From Candidatus Aegiribacteria sp. (GTDB taxonomy: Bacteria > Fermentibacterota > Fermentibacteria > Fermentibacterales > JCC-6), in assembly GCA_030620995.1 (NCBI GenBank), contig JAUXIK010000017.1, positions 1 to 48,353 of the forward strand: a stretch of 48,353 bases of DNA, read 5' to 3'. Of the stretch, positions 35,218-43,713 are shown one piece after another; position 1 is the first letter of the stretch, and each line of letters begins with the position of its first letter. A model generated the notes under the pieces. The model saw only the letters and a list, made by a program, of their open reading frames with translations. It did not search any database and was not told the origin of the DNA. The translations under genes were made by a program, and so were the position numbers.

Positions 35218-36273
35218 ATGTACCGGAAAAGAAACGGATACAGGAAAAAGATCAGGTATGCTGCAATATCAATTGTATTGTTTCTGATCCTTTCCTCTTG
35301 TATTGACGACCCTCCTACACATCCGGAGATCAACGATTATCAATCATATATTGAGCTGGTCTGGGAACTCTATGATCAGAAGTATGTGTCATTCGATGTT
35401 AAGAATGTTGACTGGGATGCTGTTCATGACGTATACAGCCAGCTTGCTGAGGATGTGGGATCCTTTGACGAACTTCAGGATCTCATTATTGAAATGGTGG
35501 GAACACTGGAGGATAAGAATGCTTTTCTTGAAGGCGTCACTACTTATCCAACATACTCACCTGAAATCGAAGTCAATTACGTTGATTCAGTGCTGATGGA
35601 ACTGCTGGAACCCTGGGAATTTCAGTGGTCCGATGCAAATTGGGGCTACTGTGTTATCGATACTATTCCCTACTTTGCCATAAGACACTTCGAATATTAC
35701 TTCACTTTTCAGAGCTTCAGAGACGAATTACTAAAACATGTCGACGCGCCGGGCATGATAATCGATATGAGGATGAGTGATGGCATATCACTTGTCCCCT
35801 CGGAACAGATACCTTGTGTCTTCACTGACCAGTATGGAATAGCATTTTTCACTCAGCATAGAACAGGTCCTGAACATAATGACCTTTCACCACTCTCCAT
35901 TCATGAGGTATCTCCACGGTCATGGGCTTACACGAAACCGGTAGTGCTTCTTACCGGGGAACAGAATATCGGGGCTGCAGAAGCCTTCGCATTGCTTATG
36001 AAGCAGTTATCTCATGTAACTGTCATCGGTGATACAACCGGTGGAGGGGGAAACATCCCCGGTTATTTTGCTCAGAGATACTGGCCCCTGTGGAATGACT
36101 GGACCATTACCTGTCCCTTCTCCAGGGTATTCACCGCTGATACCATATCAATAGAGGGAAACGGTATACTGCCTGATATTTACGTTCAGACAACACCTGC
36201 TGATTTCCTCGCCGGACATGATCCCGTTCTTGAGTACGCCATTGAATGGATAGCGGAGGAAACGGCTCGCTAA
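35218..36273 (+). CDS. S41 (tail-specific protease-like) lipoprotein lacking the catalytic serine
   Basis: The product has a lipobox (LILSSC, Cys28), an N-terminal helical region and a ClpP/crotonase-like S41 domain. Recognisable parts are IIDMRMSDGI (usual IDLRxNxGG), KPVVLLTGEQNIGAAEAFALLMKQL (usual TxxxTxSAAE), and VIGDTTGGGGNIPG. The nucleophile Ser position is Gly252 (NIGAAE), so proteolysis is unlikely and a binding role is more plausible. ATG 35218 is four bases after GTGAGG; GTG 35209 is the alternative. The 3' end overlaps the convergent lipoprotein gene by 4 bp. Confidence 0.75.
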   Translation: MYRKRNGYRKKIRYAAISIVLFLILSSCIDDPPTHPEINDYQSYIELVWELYDQKYVSFDVKNVDWDAVHDVYSQLAEDVGSFDELQDLIIEMVGTLEDKNAFLEGVTTYPTYSPEIEVNYVDSVLMELLEPWEFQWSDANWGYCVIDTIPYFAIRHFEYYFTFQSFRDELLKHVDAPGMIIDMRMSDGISLVPSEQIPCVFTDQYGIAFFTQHRTGPEHNDLSPLSIHEVSPRSWAYTKPVVLLTGEQNIGAAEAFALLMKQLSHVTVIGDTTGGGGNIPGYFAQRYWPLWNDWTITCPFSRVFTADTISIEGNGILPDIYVQTTPADFLAGHDPVLEYAIEWIAEETAR

Positions 36274-37295
36274 TCCGATGTAAGAACCATCAGATATTCA
36301 CCGAAAGAAGGTGCAATAATATCCCTCGGGAATCCATCGAGATATATAACCGAAGCAACTTCCGGTTCCATGTGGGAAAAGGGGAATTCAAACACTGTTA
36401 TTACCGTGTTTCCAGAATCGGTCCTGCTCATAACATACAGGTTCCCCGCATAACCTGAATTACCGTTAAAGCACATATCTATCGGGTGTCCTTCTACATT
36501 TCTATTTTCCATACCCAGAAACTCAATATAACCCTGAATAAAACATACATAACCGTTAGTCTCGGTCCACCGGGGACAGGTCACCATATAGATCGAATCT
36601 CCGGGCAAAGGAATAACACAGGAACATGGTGAGCCTGTACTATATTCCATGATTTTTGCGGTATCTGAAATATCAAGCCATATACCGTATATTGATCCTT
36701 GATCATTCGAACAGACCGCCACGATATGACGTCCGCCAGATTTCTCAATCATTATATCGGCAAGGGGATAAAAGGTATCGGAAGTGAATCCTGTATGATT
36801 ACTAGTGGTCCATATCTCACCGATGTAATCCTCTATTGTATCGATGAAGTAGAGCCTGCTCGCAGTTGAAGAAGCGCAGATCGCGCCGGGTTTCGTTCCC
36901 GGGGTGAATTGATCAATTACCGAATTGGCAGAAAGATCTACTTCGATTACCTGTGATCCCGGACCCAGCACATAAAGATTTCCATCATTGGCGATTGCCG
37001 CGTCACAGTAGCCGGTTCCGGAGCTTCCTCCGATGACATACGAAGTATCAACGGTCATTTCCTCTGAGTCTATTCTGTAGAGAGTTCCATCGGCACTGAG
37101 CATGATAAGCTTATTCGATCCGCAGGAAAGGAGGATTCTTCCCTGTGGCAGCCCTTCCATGTATCTTTCCACCTCCCAATCGGAGGAGCGGATGAAAGTG
37201 ATACGGGATTGATCATTGCTCTGGTATTCCATTACCTCATGGCATCCGAGAACTGCCATCAGCAGTATCAGAATGGGAATAAAGATGACCTTCAT
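36270..37295 (-). CDS. Beta-propeller-like lipoprotein
   Basis: The 341-residue product has a lipoprotein signal (MKVIFIPILILLMAVLGC) and repeated strand units with YVTN/NHL character: LIMLSADGTLYRIDSEE, AAIANDGNLYVLGPGSQVIEVDLSAN, SRLYFIDTIEDYIGEIW. It is probably a propeller anchored in the periplasm or outer membrane. Start at ATG 37295 follows a GGAGG site; the TTG at 37310 lies within that region. It lies 20 bp downstream of the TonB receptor gene on the same strand, so the two are likely co-transcribed. Confidence 0.75.
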   Translation of the reverse strand: MKVIFIPILILLMAVLGCHEVMEYQSNDQSRITFIRSSDWEVERYMEGLPQGRILLSCGSNKLIMLSADGTLYRIDSEEMTVDTSYVIGGSSGTGYCDAAIANDGNLYVLGPGSQVIEVDLSANSVIDQFTPGTKPGAICASSTASRLYFIDTIEDYIGEIWTTSNHTGFTSDTFYPLADIMIEKSGGRHIVAVCSNDQGSIYGIWLDISDTAKIMEYSTGSPCSCVIPLPGDSIYMVTCPRWTETNGYVCFIQGYIEFLGMENRNVEGHPIDMCFNGNSGYAGNLYVMSRTDSGNTVITVFEFPFSHMEPEVASVIYLDGFPRDIIAPSFGEYLMVLTSD

Positions 37296-37315
37296 TAATG
37301 ATTCCTCCAAATTGC

Positions 37316-39991
37316 CTAGAAATAAATGTCAAGACTCAGCAGAAAATGCCTTGCCGGTGAATATGCTCCTGGATTGCCTATAGGGCCTCCTGGTTCTCCT
37401 GTGCTCTGATAGTAAGCAGTATCGAATATTCTGTCCACATTGCTTCTGTTGAACAGGTTGTAGACGGTTATACTGGCTCTGAATTCCAGAGTATTTACCC
37501 AGAAACGGCGTGACAGCTTAGTATCGGTCTGCATTGTCCAGGGGTAGCGCTCGGTGTTAACCATGGGTATCTCGGATGCTCCCGAAGGTGGAGAGTATGG
37601 AAAGCCGCTTCCGTAAGTCCAGTCAACAGCCAGTTCCATACCCTCAAGGGGGTAGATACCGTAAACACCGGGTCCGCTTCCCCTTGGAATTGCGTAATTC
37701 AGATGTGCGGAAGCAGCATGACGTTGGTCCCAGTCAAGATAGTTGTCCTCTGAAGGAGGAATGGTATCACCCTGTGCGGAGTATTCGTACTGGGAAGTTG
37801 CTGACGAGTACTTACCTTTTGCAATGGAGTATGTGTAGTTGATGCTTCCAGAAAGATAATTTCCCGGAAGTCTCAGGAAAGTGATTTCCACACCGCGGAC
37901 CAAACCGTGGCTTTCATCGTTGCTGTACTGGAAGTAACTTCCCATACTCTCATTGTAATGACTTGATGTTCTTACAAGCCCGGTGATATCTTTATAGAAT
38001 CCTGATACAGCCATTGAAGCGCGGTTCGAGAAACGGTGCCGGAGGCCCGCTTCGTAGCTTATGGTTCGCTGGGCATCAAGGTCAGGGTTTCCTACGATAG
38101 TGGCGGTTTCAGCTGCGTTGTAATCTGTTCCGAAGTACATCTGATTCATATTGGGCATCTGGAAATAATGACCATACGTACAGAAGAAGACATCCCTATC
38201 CGAAATGGGATTGGTCATTCCCATACGAGGGCTGACCTGATACTTGGCTGAAGCAGCACGCAACTCGTAATCATCAGGGGAGACCAATTCAGCATTTGGT
38301 TCAAAATAGTCGAAGCGGAGACCGGTATTAAGCACCAGACCACCGGAAAAGCGGGAAGAAATTTCCGAATAGGCACTTCCGGAATATGGGTATGCTTTCC
38401 AGAGGCTTGCGTACGTTGTAAGCCAGTTCTCAATGTATGCGCTGTAATCGTAAAGGTCGTAGTAGCTGGCTTCAAGTCCTGCGCTCAATTCCATAATAGT
38501 GTTCAGCTTGCCTGTGAGATCAAGCTTTGCGGTCGTAACGTAATTGTTTGATTCAAGCCAGACATCGGGATGGATGCCTGAATGGTAGAATCCCGTTGAA
38601 TCGGCAACTCTCGGTTCAAGTGCTGAAAAGAAGATCCAGTCGGAGGGTGAAAACCCATCTCCGAGATATCCTCCATCTACAGATCTGATTCGCTGCCACT
38701 GGCAGAAACGGTTCCAGCTGACCTTGAAATCGATAAAAGCCCTTTCCCCGATCATCTGAGTAAGACCTGTTGTAACACCGTAATCCTCTTCGAACCTGAT
38801 GGGAATTGCGTAATCGGGATTGCGGGCTATGTAAGGTTCTTCTTCGATATATGCCGGATGATCGTACAGGGACCATGTCCATTCATCCCAGCCGTTCTGC
38901 CTGTAGTAATAATGGCTGTTAATCCATATTCTTGTTCTACCGGTAGGCCGCCAGGTGAGCTTACCGCTTCCGTTGATAAGGTTCTGCCAGTTATTCTCCC
39001 AGTTGCCGCGGCTGTCCTCGAGGCTGTAACCGCTTCGCATCCATTCGCATGCACCGAAAAATCTCACTTCACCCGGCAATCTGATACCGATGGCAGGAAG
39101 AAGGTAACTCGTTATAGGTTCCGGCCCGCCGAATGCCAGTTCGCAGTTGATGCAGTCACTTCTGTAATTATCATTCTCAGAGGGTTCCGAGTAATTGCGG
39201 GATTCGTTCTCGTAACCGAATACCGTCATGTCACCGTGGCGGATATGGAATTCCCCCTCGTAGCTGGAGCCGCCTTCTTTTGTGACCAGATTAACTATCC
39301 CTGACATTGCGTTACCGTAACGGGCGCTGAGTCCACCGGTAATTATGGAAGCCTCGGAAAGGGCAGAAAGGGGAACGCTTGAAACAAAGGCATTCGTCAC
39401 TGGAGAACGCATGGAAACACCGTCAAGAAGGAAAGCCACCTCTCCGGACCGTCCCCCCCTTATATGAATCTCCCCTCCCTGTGCCGTAATACCGGGCTGG
39501 CGCTGAACAATATCCAGTATACCGGCCACAGGCATTGTTTCGATTTCCTCGCGGTCGATCACATGTATGGTGGATGGAACGTTTTCAAGTATCAGGTTTC
39601 TCTGATTGATCACCTGAATGACCGTTCCTCCTGAAGTTGATTCCTCCAGGGTATAATCGATATGTGTTATCTGGTCAGATACTACAGTTACACCCTCTAT
39701 TGTTACTGATCCCATCCCCACCATTCTCGCGGTAACCGTATATGTGCCGGGGGAAAGACGGGGAATGTAGTATTCACCGTTTTCATCCGTCATTGAACCG
39801 AAGGGCGTACCTTCAATTATTACGCTTGCCCCAACCAGACCATCTCCCGAGCTGTTATAGACAAATCCGGCAACAGTACCGGTAGTTGCAGATGAAGCTG
39901 TTCCGCAGATAAGCAGAAGGGAGAAAACAATATGAAGAAACAGTGCTGAGCACCTGCAGAAGAAGTTCTGTTTTAATAAACTATTCCGCAT
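37316..39991 (-). CDS. TonB-dependent outer-membrane receptor with CarboxypepD_reg-like domain
   Basis: The 891-residue protein has a long signal region (ending AHIVFSLLLICGTASSA-like), an N-terminal carboxypeptidase-regulatory-like domain (GTVAGFVYNSSGDGLVGASVIIEGT, then GEYYIPRLSPGTYTV), a plug domain (IHVIDREEIETMPVAGILDIVQRQPGI, HIRGGRSGEVAFLLDG, ITGGLSARYGNAMSGIVNLVTK) and a ~650-residue barrel ending in LSLDIYF. It should import a ligand across the outer membrane with TonB energy; the ligand is unknown. The lipoprotein gene downstream is a candidate partner. Two small palindromes lie upstream. Confidence 0.93.
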   Translation of the reverse strand: MRNSLLKQNFFCRCSALFLHIVFSLLLICGTASSATTGTVAGFVYNSSGDGLVGASVIIEGTPFGSMTDENGEYYIPRLSPGTYTVTARMVGMGSVTIEGVTVVSDQITHIDYTLEESTSGGTVIQVINQRNLILENVPSTIHVIDREEIETMPVAGILDIVQRQPGITAQGGEIHIRGGRSGEVAFLLDGVSMRSPVTNAFVSSVPLSALSEASIITGGLSARYGNAMSGIVNLVTKEGGSSYEGEFHIRHGDMTVFGYENESRNYSEPSENDNYRSDCINCELAFGGPEPITSYLLPAIGIRLPGEVRFFGACEWMRSGYSLEDSRGNWENNWQNLINGSGKLTWRPTGRTRIWINSHYYYRQNGWDEWTWSLYDHPAYIEEEPYIARNPDYAIPIRFEEDYGVTTGLTQMIGERAFIDFKVSWNRFCQWQRIRSVDGGYLGDGFSPSDWIFFSALEPRVADSTGFYHSGIHPDVWLESNNYVTTAKLDLTGKLNTIMELSAGLEASYYDLYDYSAYIENWLTTYASLWKAYPYSGSAYSEISSRFSGGLVLNTGLRFDYFEPNAELVSPDDYELRAASAKYQVSPRMGMTNPISDRDVFFCTYGHYFQMPNMNQMYFGTDYNAAETATIVGNPDLDAQRTISYEAGLRHRFSNRASMAVSGFYKDITGLVRTSSHYNESMGSYFQYSNDESHGLVRGVEITFLRLPGNYLSGSINYTYSIAKGKYSSATSQYEYSAQGDTIPPSEDNYLDWDQRHAASAHLNYAIPRGSGPGVYGIYPLEGMELAVDWTYGSGFPYSPPSGASEIPMVNTERYPWTMQTDTKLSRRFWVNTLEFRASITVYNLFNRSNVDRIFDTAYYQSTGEPGGPIGNPGAYSPARHFLLSLDIYF

Positions 39992-40119
39992 AAGATTATC
40001 GGCCTTTTGGAGTTACAGTAACCATGGTTCTCCTTAGTCATGGATATCAATTTAACCCTAATTAAGAATCATAAGAACTTACACCGGTTAGTTTACTCTG
40101 TCCAGAGAGAAGGGGGTCT

Positions 40120-41604
40120 TTAGATATTCAGAAGAATCATCCGTTTTGTGTAATTGAATATGGATCCTTCAATCCTGCAGAAATACACCCCCGGGCAAAC
40201 ATGGAGGCCACCGTTATCTGTTCCGTTCCAGACCATAGAATAAGAACCGGCTTCCATTGGTTCATCAACAAGAGTCGTAACGATTCTGCCGGAAATATCA
40301 TAGATAGAGAGAGACACGGCTTCATCAGTCCCTGATGGAACATCAAAAGTAATTGTTGTTAAATAACTGAATGGGTTGGGATAAATGTGAATATCGGATA
40401 ATTCAGGCAGAGTACCCGATTGGGGCTGCGAAATCGAGGTTTCCGGCCCCAGCTTAATCAGATAAATATTGTATTCCCCCGCATAATAATCGTACGTATT
40501 TCCGGCAATGATAAACCCGCCGTCAGTCGTAAGATCAACTGATCTTCCTTGATCCAGATTATCCTCTCCGACAGTTATTGACCATATGGTATCACCATTG
40601 TCATCTGTTCTGATAAGCCAGACATCAGAATTGCCTGCTCCAAAGGATTCAGTATAGCCGGCGACGATATACCCGCCATCACTGATCTGCTGAACTGAAC
40701 AGCCGCAGTCTTCTTCAGCCCCGCCGAAAGTTCTCGTCCACTCACTTTCGCCATCGCTGTCGGTTTTCACCAGCCAGACATCATAATCGCCAGAGCCGTA
40801 GGATCTGGTATCACCTGCCATAATGTATCCGCCATCAGCGGTCTGCCGAACAGAATGACTGCGCTCGGTGCCAGTCCCTCCGAAGGTTTTCGTCCATGAT
40901 GAAATACCGGTGCTGTTGGTCTTTATCAGCCAGAAATCGCTGCTTCCAGCTCCATAGGAATAGGTGTCAGCGAGAACGATATAACCGCCGTCAGCGGTCT
41001 GCCGAACGGACATACCATTATCATAATTGCTGCTTCCGAATGTTCTTGTCCATTCAGAATCTCCGTTGGAATCTGTTTTTATCAGCCAGACATCCCAGCA
41101 TCCAGCACCAAAGGATTCTGTCATACCGGTAATGATGTATCCGCCATCCGTGGTCTGCTGTACCTCTGTAGCCCAGTCCCAGAATGATCCACCGAATGTT
41201 TTTGTCCATAGCGTACTGCCTGAACTGTCGGTCCTGATGAGCCAGATATCAAAACCGCCTGCTCCATAGGAGCTGGTCATACCGGTAATGATGTATCCGC
41301 CGTCAGTGGTTTGCTCTACTGAAAATCCGCGATCCTCTCCGTTACCTCCGATGGTTTCTGTCCAGAGCGTATCTCCATCGCTGTCGGTTTTGATGAGCCA
41401 GACGTTGAAGTTGTCTGCGCCGAAGGAATCCGTATCGCCGACGATGATGTATCCGCCATCCGTTGTCTGCTGAACGCCCCGTCCGAATTCAAAAATGCCT
41501 CCGCCGAATATTCTTGTCCACTGCACTTCAGGCTCAACCTGAGCTGACGAAATCGAGGTCAGCAGCATTAATGAACTGAGCAGAAGGAATTTTCTTTTCT
41601 GCAT
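40120..41604 (-). CDS. Secreted seven-repeat beta-propeller protein with type-A sorting domain
   Basis: After a signal peptide (MQKRKFLLLSSLMLLTSISSA) the 494-residue protein contains seven repeats of about 51 residues, each with the core TTDGGYIIVG, ...SFGAG..DVWLIKTDSDGD and ...WTRTFGG. Seven such units fit one closed seven-bladed propeller. The C-terminus has the FlgD-like sorting module: IYPNPFSYLTTITFDV, LSIYDISGRIVTTLV, GVYFCRI. It should be exported to the cell surface. The repeats are also visible at DNA level (40.45-41.5 kb) and could allow blade gain or loss. Confidence 0.88.
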   Translation of the reverse strand: MQKRKFLLLSSLMLLTSISSAQVEPEVQWTRIFGGGIFEFGRGVQQTTDGGYIIVGDTDSFGADNFNVWLIKTDSDGDTLWTETIGGNGEDRGFSVEQTTDGGYIITGMTSSYGAGGFDIWLIRTDSSGSTLWTKTFGGSFWDWATEVQQTTDGGYIITGMTESFGAGCWDVWLIKTDSNGDSEWTRTFGSSNYDNGMSVRQTADGGYIVLADTYSYGAGSSDFWLIKTNSTGISSWTKTFGGTGTERSHSVRQTADGGYIMAGDTRSYGSGDYDVWLVKTDSDGESEWTRTFGGAEEDCGCSVQQISDGGYIVAGYTESFGAGNSDVWLIRTDDNGDTIWSITVGEDNLDQGRSVDLTTDGGFIIAGNTYDYYAGEYNIYLIKLGPETSISQPQSGTLPELSDIHIYPNPFSYLTTITFDVPSGTDEAVSLSIYDISGRIVTTLVDEPMEAGSYSMVWNGTDNGGLHVCPGVYFCRIEGSIFNYTKRMILLNI

Positions 41605-41632
41605 CTTTTCTCTCTTCTATGCTAAGAAATTT

Positions 41633-41657
41633 GGGTCAGATCCTGAATATCAGCATT
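41633..41657 (+). repeat. GGGTCAG-type 25-bp repeat, copy 1
   Basis: Begins GGGTCAGATC and ends TGAATATCAGCATT. It matches the copy at 43541-43565 except for two bases, and a decayed relative lies at 45218-45238, all in the same orientation. Confidence 0.85.
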
Positions 41658-41682
41658 CTGTCAAATTGTATATTCCGAGGAT
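41640..41682. repeat. Imperfect inverted repeat, 11-bp stem, 19-nt loop
   Basis: ATCCTGAATAT (41640-41650) pairs with ATATTC-cg-AGGAT (41670-41682), leaving only a two-base bulge. The left arm lies within the 25-bp repeat. Confidence 0.6.
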
Positions 41683-41982
41683 AGTATACTCAATTTCAGT
41701 TTAGAATCAGGTATACCATCCCGGAAAATACGGAAAACGGAAAAATGAGAGCATACAGGATTCACTCGGGGCTTTGACAGGGAAGGATTGTACTTGATAT
41801 TATTGCTTCAGGCAGAGAATAGCAATTTGACAGGCGGCGTTGGAACGTTCTTCCGGGCAGTGCTGCAGATGGCGCAGAATTCATTAGTCTACCGGCTTCC
41901 TGCAATCTCTGAATGCAGGACGATGGGAAGCGATTGATAAGGTTTACCGGAAGAACGGTGAGTACCGGAAAGGGGAACAGAG

Positions 41983-43554
41983 ATGGAAAACTCCAAACGA
42001 CCATGTTGCCCTTTAAAGCTGAGTTCGCTTGGGATTGATACTTCCATTACGGAAATGATCGGAAAAATCCTGCAGGGGCGGCCAGGCGTTATTGCAGTAA
42101 CGGGGCAGCCGGGTTCAGGGAAGACAACCATGCTCTTCAGCATTGTTCGTGAAGCTGCAGACATGGGGATTCCTATCTCTCTCGTCCTTGAGGAGGAGTT
42201 CGCGGGGATAATGGACTTCCCTCAGGAGTGGACGGTTCATCTGGCGGGCAATACTGCAGATTCGTGGATCAAGGCCTTTGACAGCGCCTTTGGAACCCCG
42301 CATTCGGGGGTTGTTGTCGAGATGGACAGCATTGCTGCCCGATGCGGATTTGAATCAGTTAATAGAGTGCTTGAGGAGGCGAAGAATGGTCGATGGATTT
42401 TCTCCACCCTCGAGACACCTCTTGTCGGAATCGATATCACTTACTACCTCCACGGTTTAGGGTTGTCTGCTAAAGAGATCGCCGATTGCCTGTCCGGTAT
42501 TGTGTCGATGATCCTGGCGCCTAAATTGTGCATGGAGTGCAGGGAACAGGTAGTTGCTGATATTGATGACACCCGTCTCATATATCCCAATGCCGAAGAT
42601 GAAGGGCTTGTCTGGAAGGCAGTCGGATGCGAGGAGTGCGGGCAGAGCGGCATCAGGGGGAAGTATCCTCCTGTGGCTGTCGTACAGGTTGACGATCAGG
42701 TCAAGCGTATCATCGAAGCGTATCTGAGAGATGGTGTGGTGGGGCAGCTTCCCGAAGACAGGCACATCAGCATGTTTGCGAGCGCTCGGAAGATGGCGCG
42801 AGAAGGCATTATAGATATCAAGACGTACAAGAGCGTTGTGCTTCAGAATCCGCTCTTGAGAGGGCATCATCTTCTGGAACAGGAGCATTTACGTGCCAAC
42901 CGGATCAAGAATATGTTCAGCCGATTCGTTACTCAGCAAGTTGTGGAAAGTCTTACCTCATACGATGACATCGAACAGATCATCAAAGGTGACAGTCGTA
43001 AAGTAACCTGCCTGTTCTGCGATATCCGCGGCTTCACTCTGCATGCGGAGGGTACTGCTCCTGTCGAACTCTTCCGGTTACTCAATACGCATTACGGGAA
43101 GATAATCAACATAGTATTTGAACATGCAGGAACGATCGACAAATTCATTGGAGATTCTGTGATGGTCGTCTTCGGTGCGCCTCTGCCCCAGGAGGATCAG
43201 GAGCTGCGTGCCATTCGATGCGCCATAGACATTCAGAGAAAAGTTGCCGTGGAAAATGTGAAGAACAAAGATAGTTCGCCAATTCGTGTGGGAATCTCAA
43301 TCAATACCGGTGAGGTCGCGGCGGGGTGTCTGGGGAATGATCTGAGGATGGATTACACCGTTCTCGGCGACACTGTGAATACGGCTTCACACCTCGAGAA
43401 GATGGCTGAACCCGGTCAGATATTGATGGGACCAGAGACAGCTTCAGCGATCGCCGACATAGTGAATATCCGCGAAATAGGAACATTCAAATTCAAGGGC
43501 AAGAAGTATCCGTTAAAAGTGTTTGAAGTTCTCTATGATGGGGTCAGGTCTTGA
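41983..43554 (+). CDS. GspE/PilB-like ATPase domain fused to a class III adenylate/guanylate cyclase
   Basis: Residues ~15-295 resemble the C-terminal half of type II secretion/pilus ATPases: Walker A G41-QPGSGK-T48, STLET (cf. STLHT), the GspE-type zinc site C183-x2-C186 / C216-x2-C219 with GCEECGQSGIRGKYP, and a terminal MAREGIIDIKTYKSVV. The N-terminal GspE domains are missing. Residues ~335-515 form a class III cyclase: metal ligands D347 (FCDIRGFT) and D391 (KFIGDSVMVVFG), K387, D457 (MDYTVLGDTVN), and N466. The usual transition-state Arg is His470 (NTASHLE). Substrate ATP or GTP is uncertain. The last codons lie inside a repeated 25-bp element. The protein probably links ATPase state to cyclic nucleotide output, by inference only. 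Confidence 0.87.
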   Translation: MENSKRPCCPLKLSSLGIDTSITEMIGKILQGRPGVIAVTGQPGSGKTTMLFSIVREAADMGIPISLVLEEEFAGIMDFPQEWTVHLAGNTADSWIKAFDSAFGTPHSGVVVEMDSIAARCGFESVNRVLEEAKNGRWIFSTLETPLVGIDITYYLHGLGLSAKEIADCLSGIVSMILAPKLCMECREQVVADIDDTRLIYPNAEDEGLVWKAVGCEECGQSGIRGKYPPVAVVQVDDQVKRIIEAYLRDGVVGQLPEDRHISMFASARKMAREGIIDIKTYKSVVLQNPLLRGHHLLEQEHLRANRIKNMFSRFVTQQVVESLTSYDDIEQIIKGDSRKVTCLFCDIRGFTLHAEGTAPVELFRLLNTHYGKIINIVFEHAGTIDKFIGDSVMVVFGAPLPQEDQELRAIRCAIDIQRKVAVENVKNKDSSPIRVGISINTGEVAAGCLGNDLRMDYTVLGDTVNTASHLEKMAEPGQILMGPETASAIADIVNIREIGTFKFKGKKYPLKVFEVLYDGVRS

Positions 43555-43565
43555 ATATCAGCATT
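43540..43565 (+). repeat. GGGTCAG-type repeat, copy 2, overlapping the cyclase stop codon
   Basis: Begins GGGGTCAGGTC and ends GAATATCAGCATT. The cyclase stop TGA (43552-43554) is inside it, so the repeat supplies the last codons of the gene. Confidence 0.88.
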
Positions 43566-43586
43566 ATTATCATTTTATTTACTAAC

Positions 43587-43625
43587 GCAGATTGTTTTCC
43601 TATCGAATCGCTGGAGATGGTCTGC
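43587..43625 (+). repeat. 39-bp direct repeat with RNA-hairpin potential, copy 1
   Basis: Identical to 45327-45365. GCAGATTGTTTTC pairs with GAGATGGTCTGC plus the preceding G as RNA on the plus strand: 13 consecutive pairs including several G-U wobbles. The perfect palindrome AGGGGCCCCT follows at 43631-43640. Confidence 0.85.
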
Positions 43626-43713
43626 TAGTCAGGGGCCCCTACCTAAGTGACACAGACAGATGTATTTTCAATTGTCTTAAGAATAATAGAAAAATCAACA
43701 CTTTGGAAAATGT

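Larger units (their letters stand above)
41605..41982. other. Intergenic region with direct-repeat copy and large inverted repeat
   Basis: This 378-bp gap has no convincing gene. It contains the GGGTCAG-type repeat (41633-41657), an inverted repeat over it (41640-41682), and AT-rich sequence that may hold divergent promoters for the genes at 41604 (minus) and 41983 (plus). The last bases, GGGGAACAGAG, provide a ribosome-binding site for the cyclase gene. Confidence 0.6.

Noticed and set aside
40440..41540. CRISPR-like spaced repeats
   Set aside because: The ~153-bp periodic similarity is in frame and encodes propeller blades of a secreted protein.
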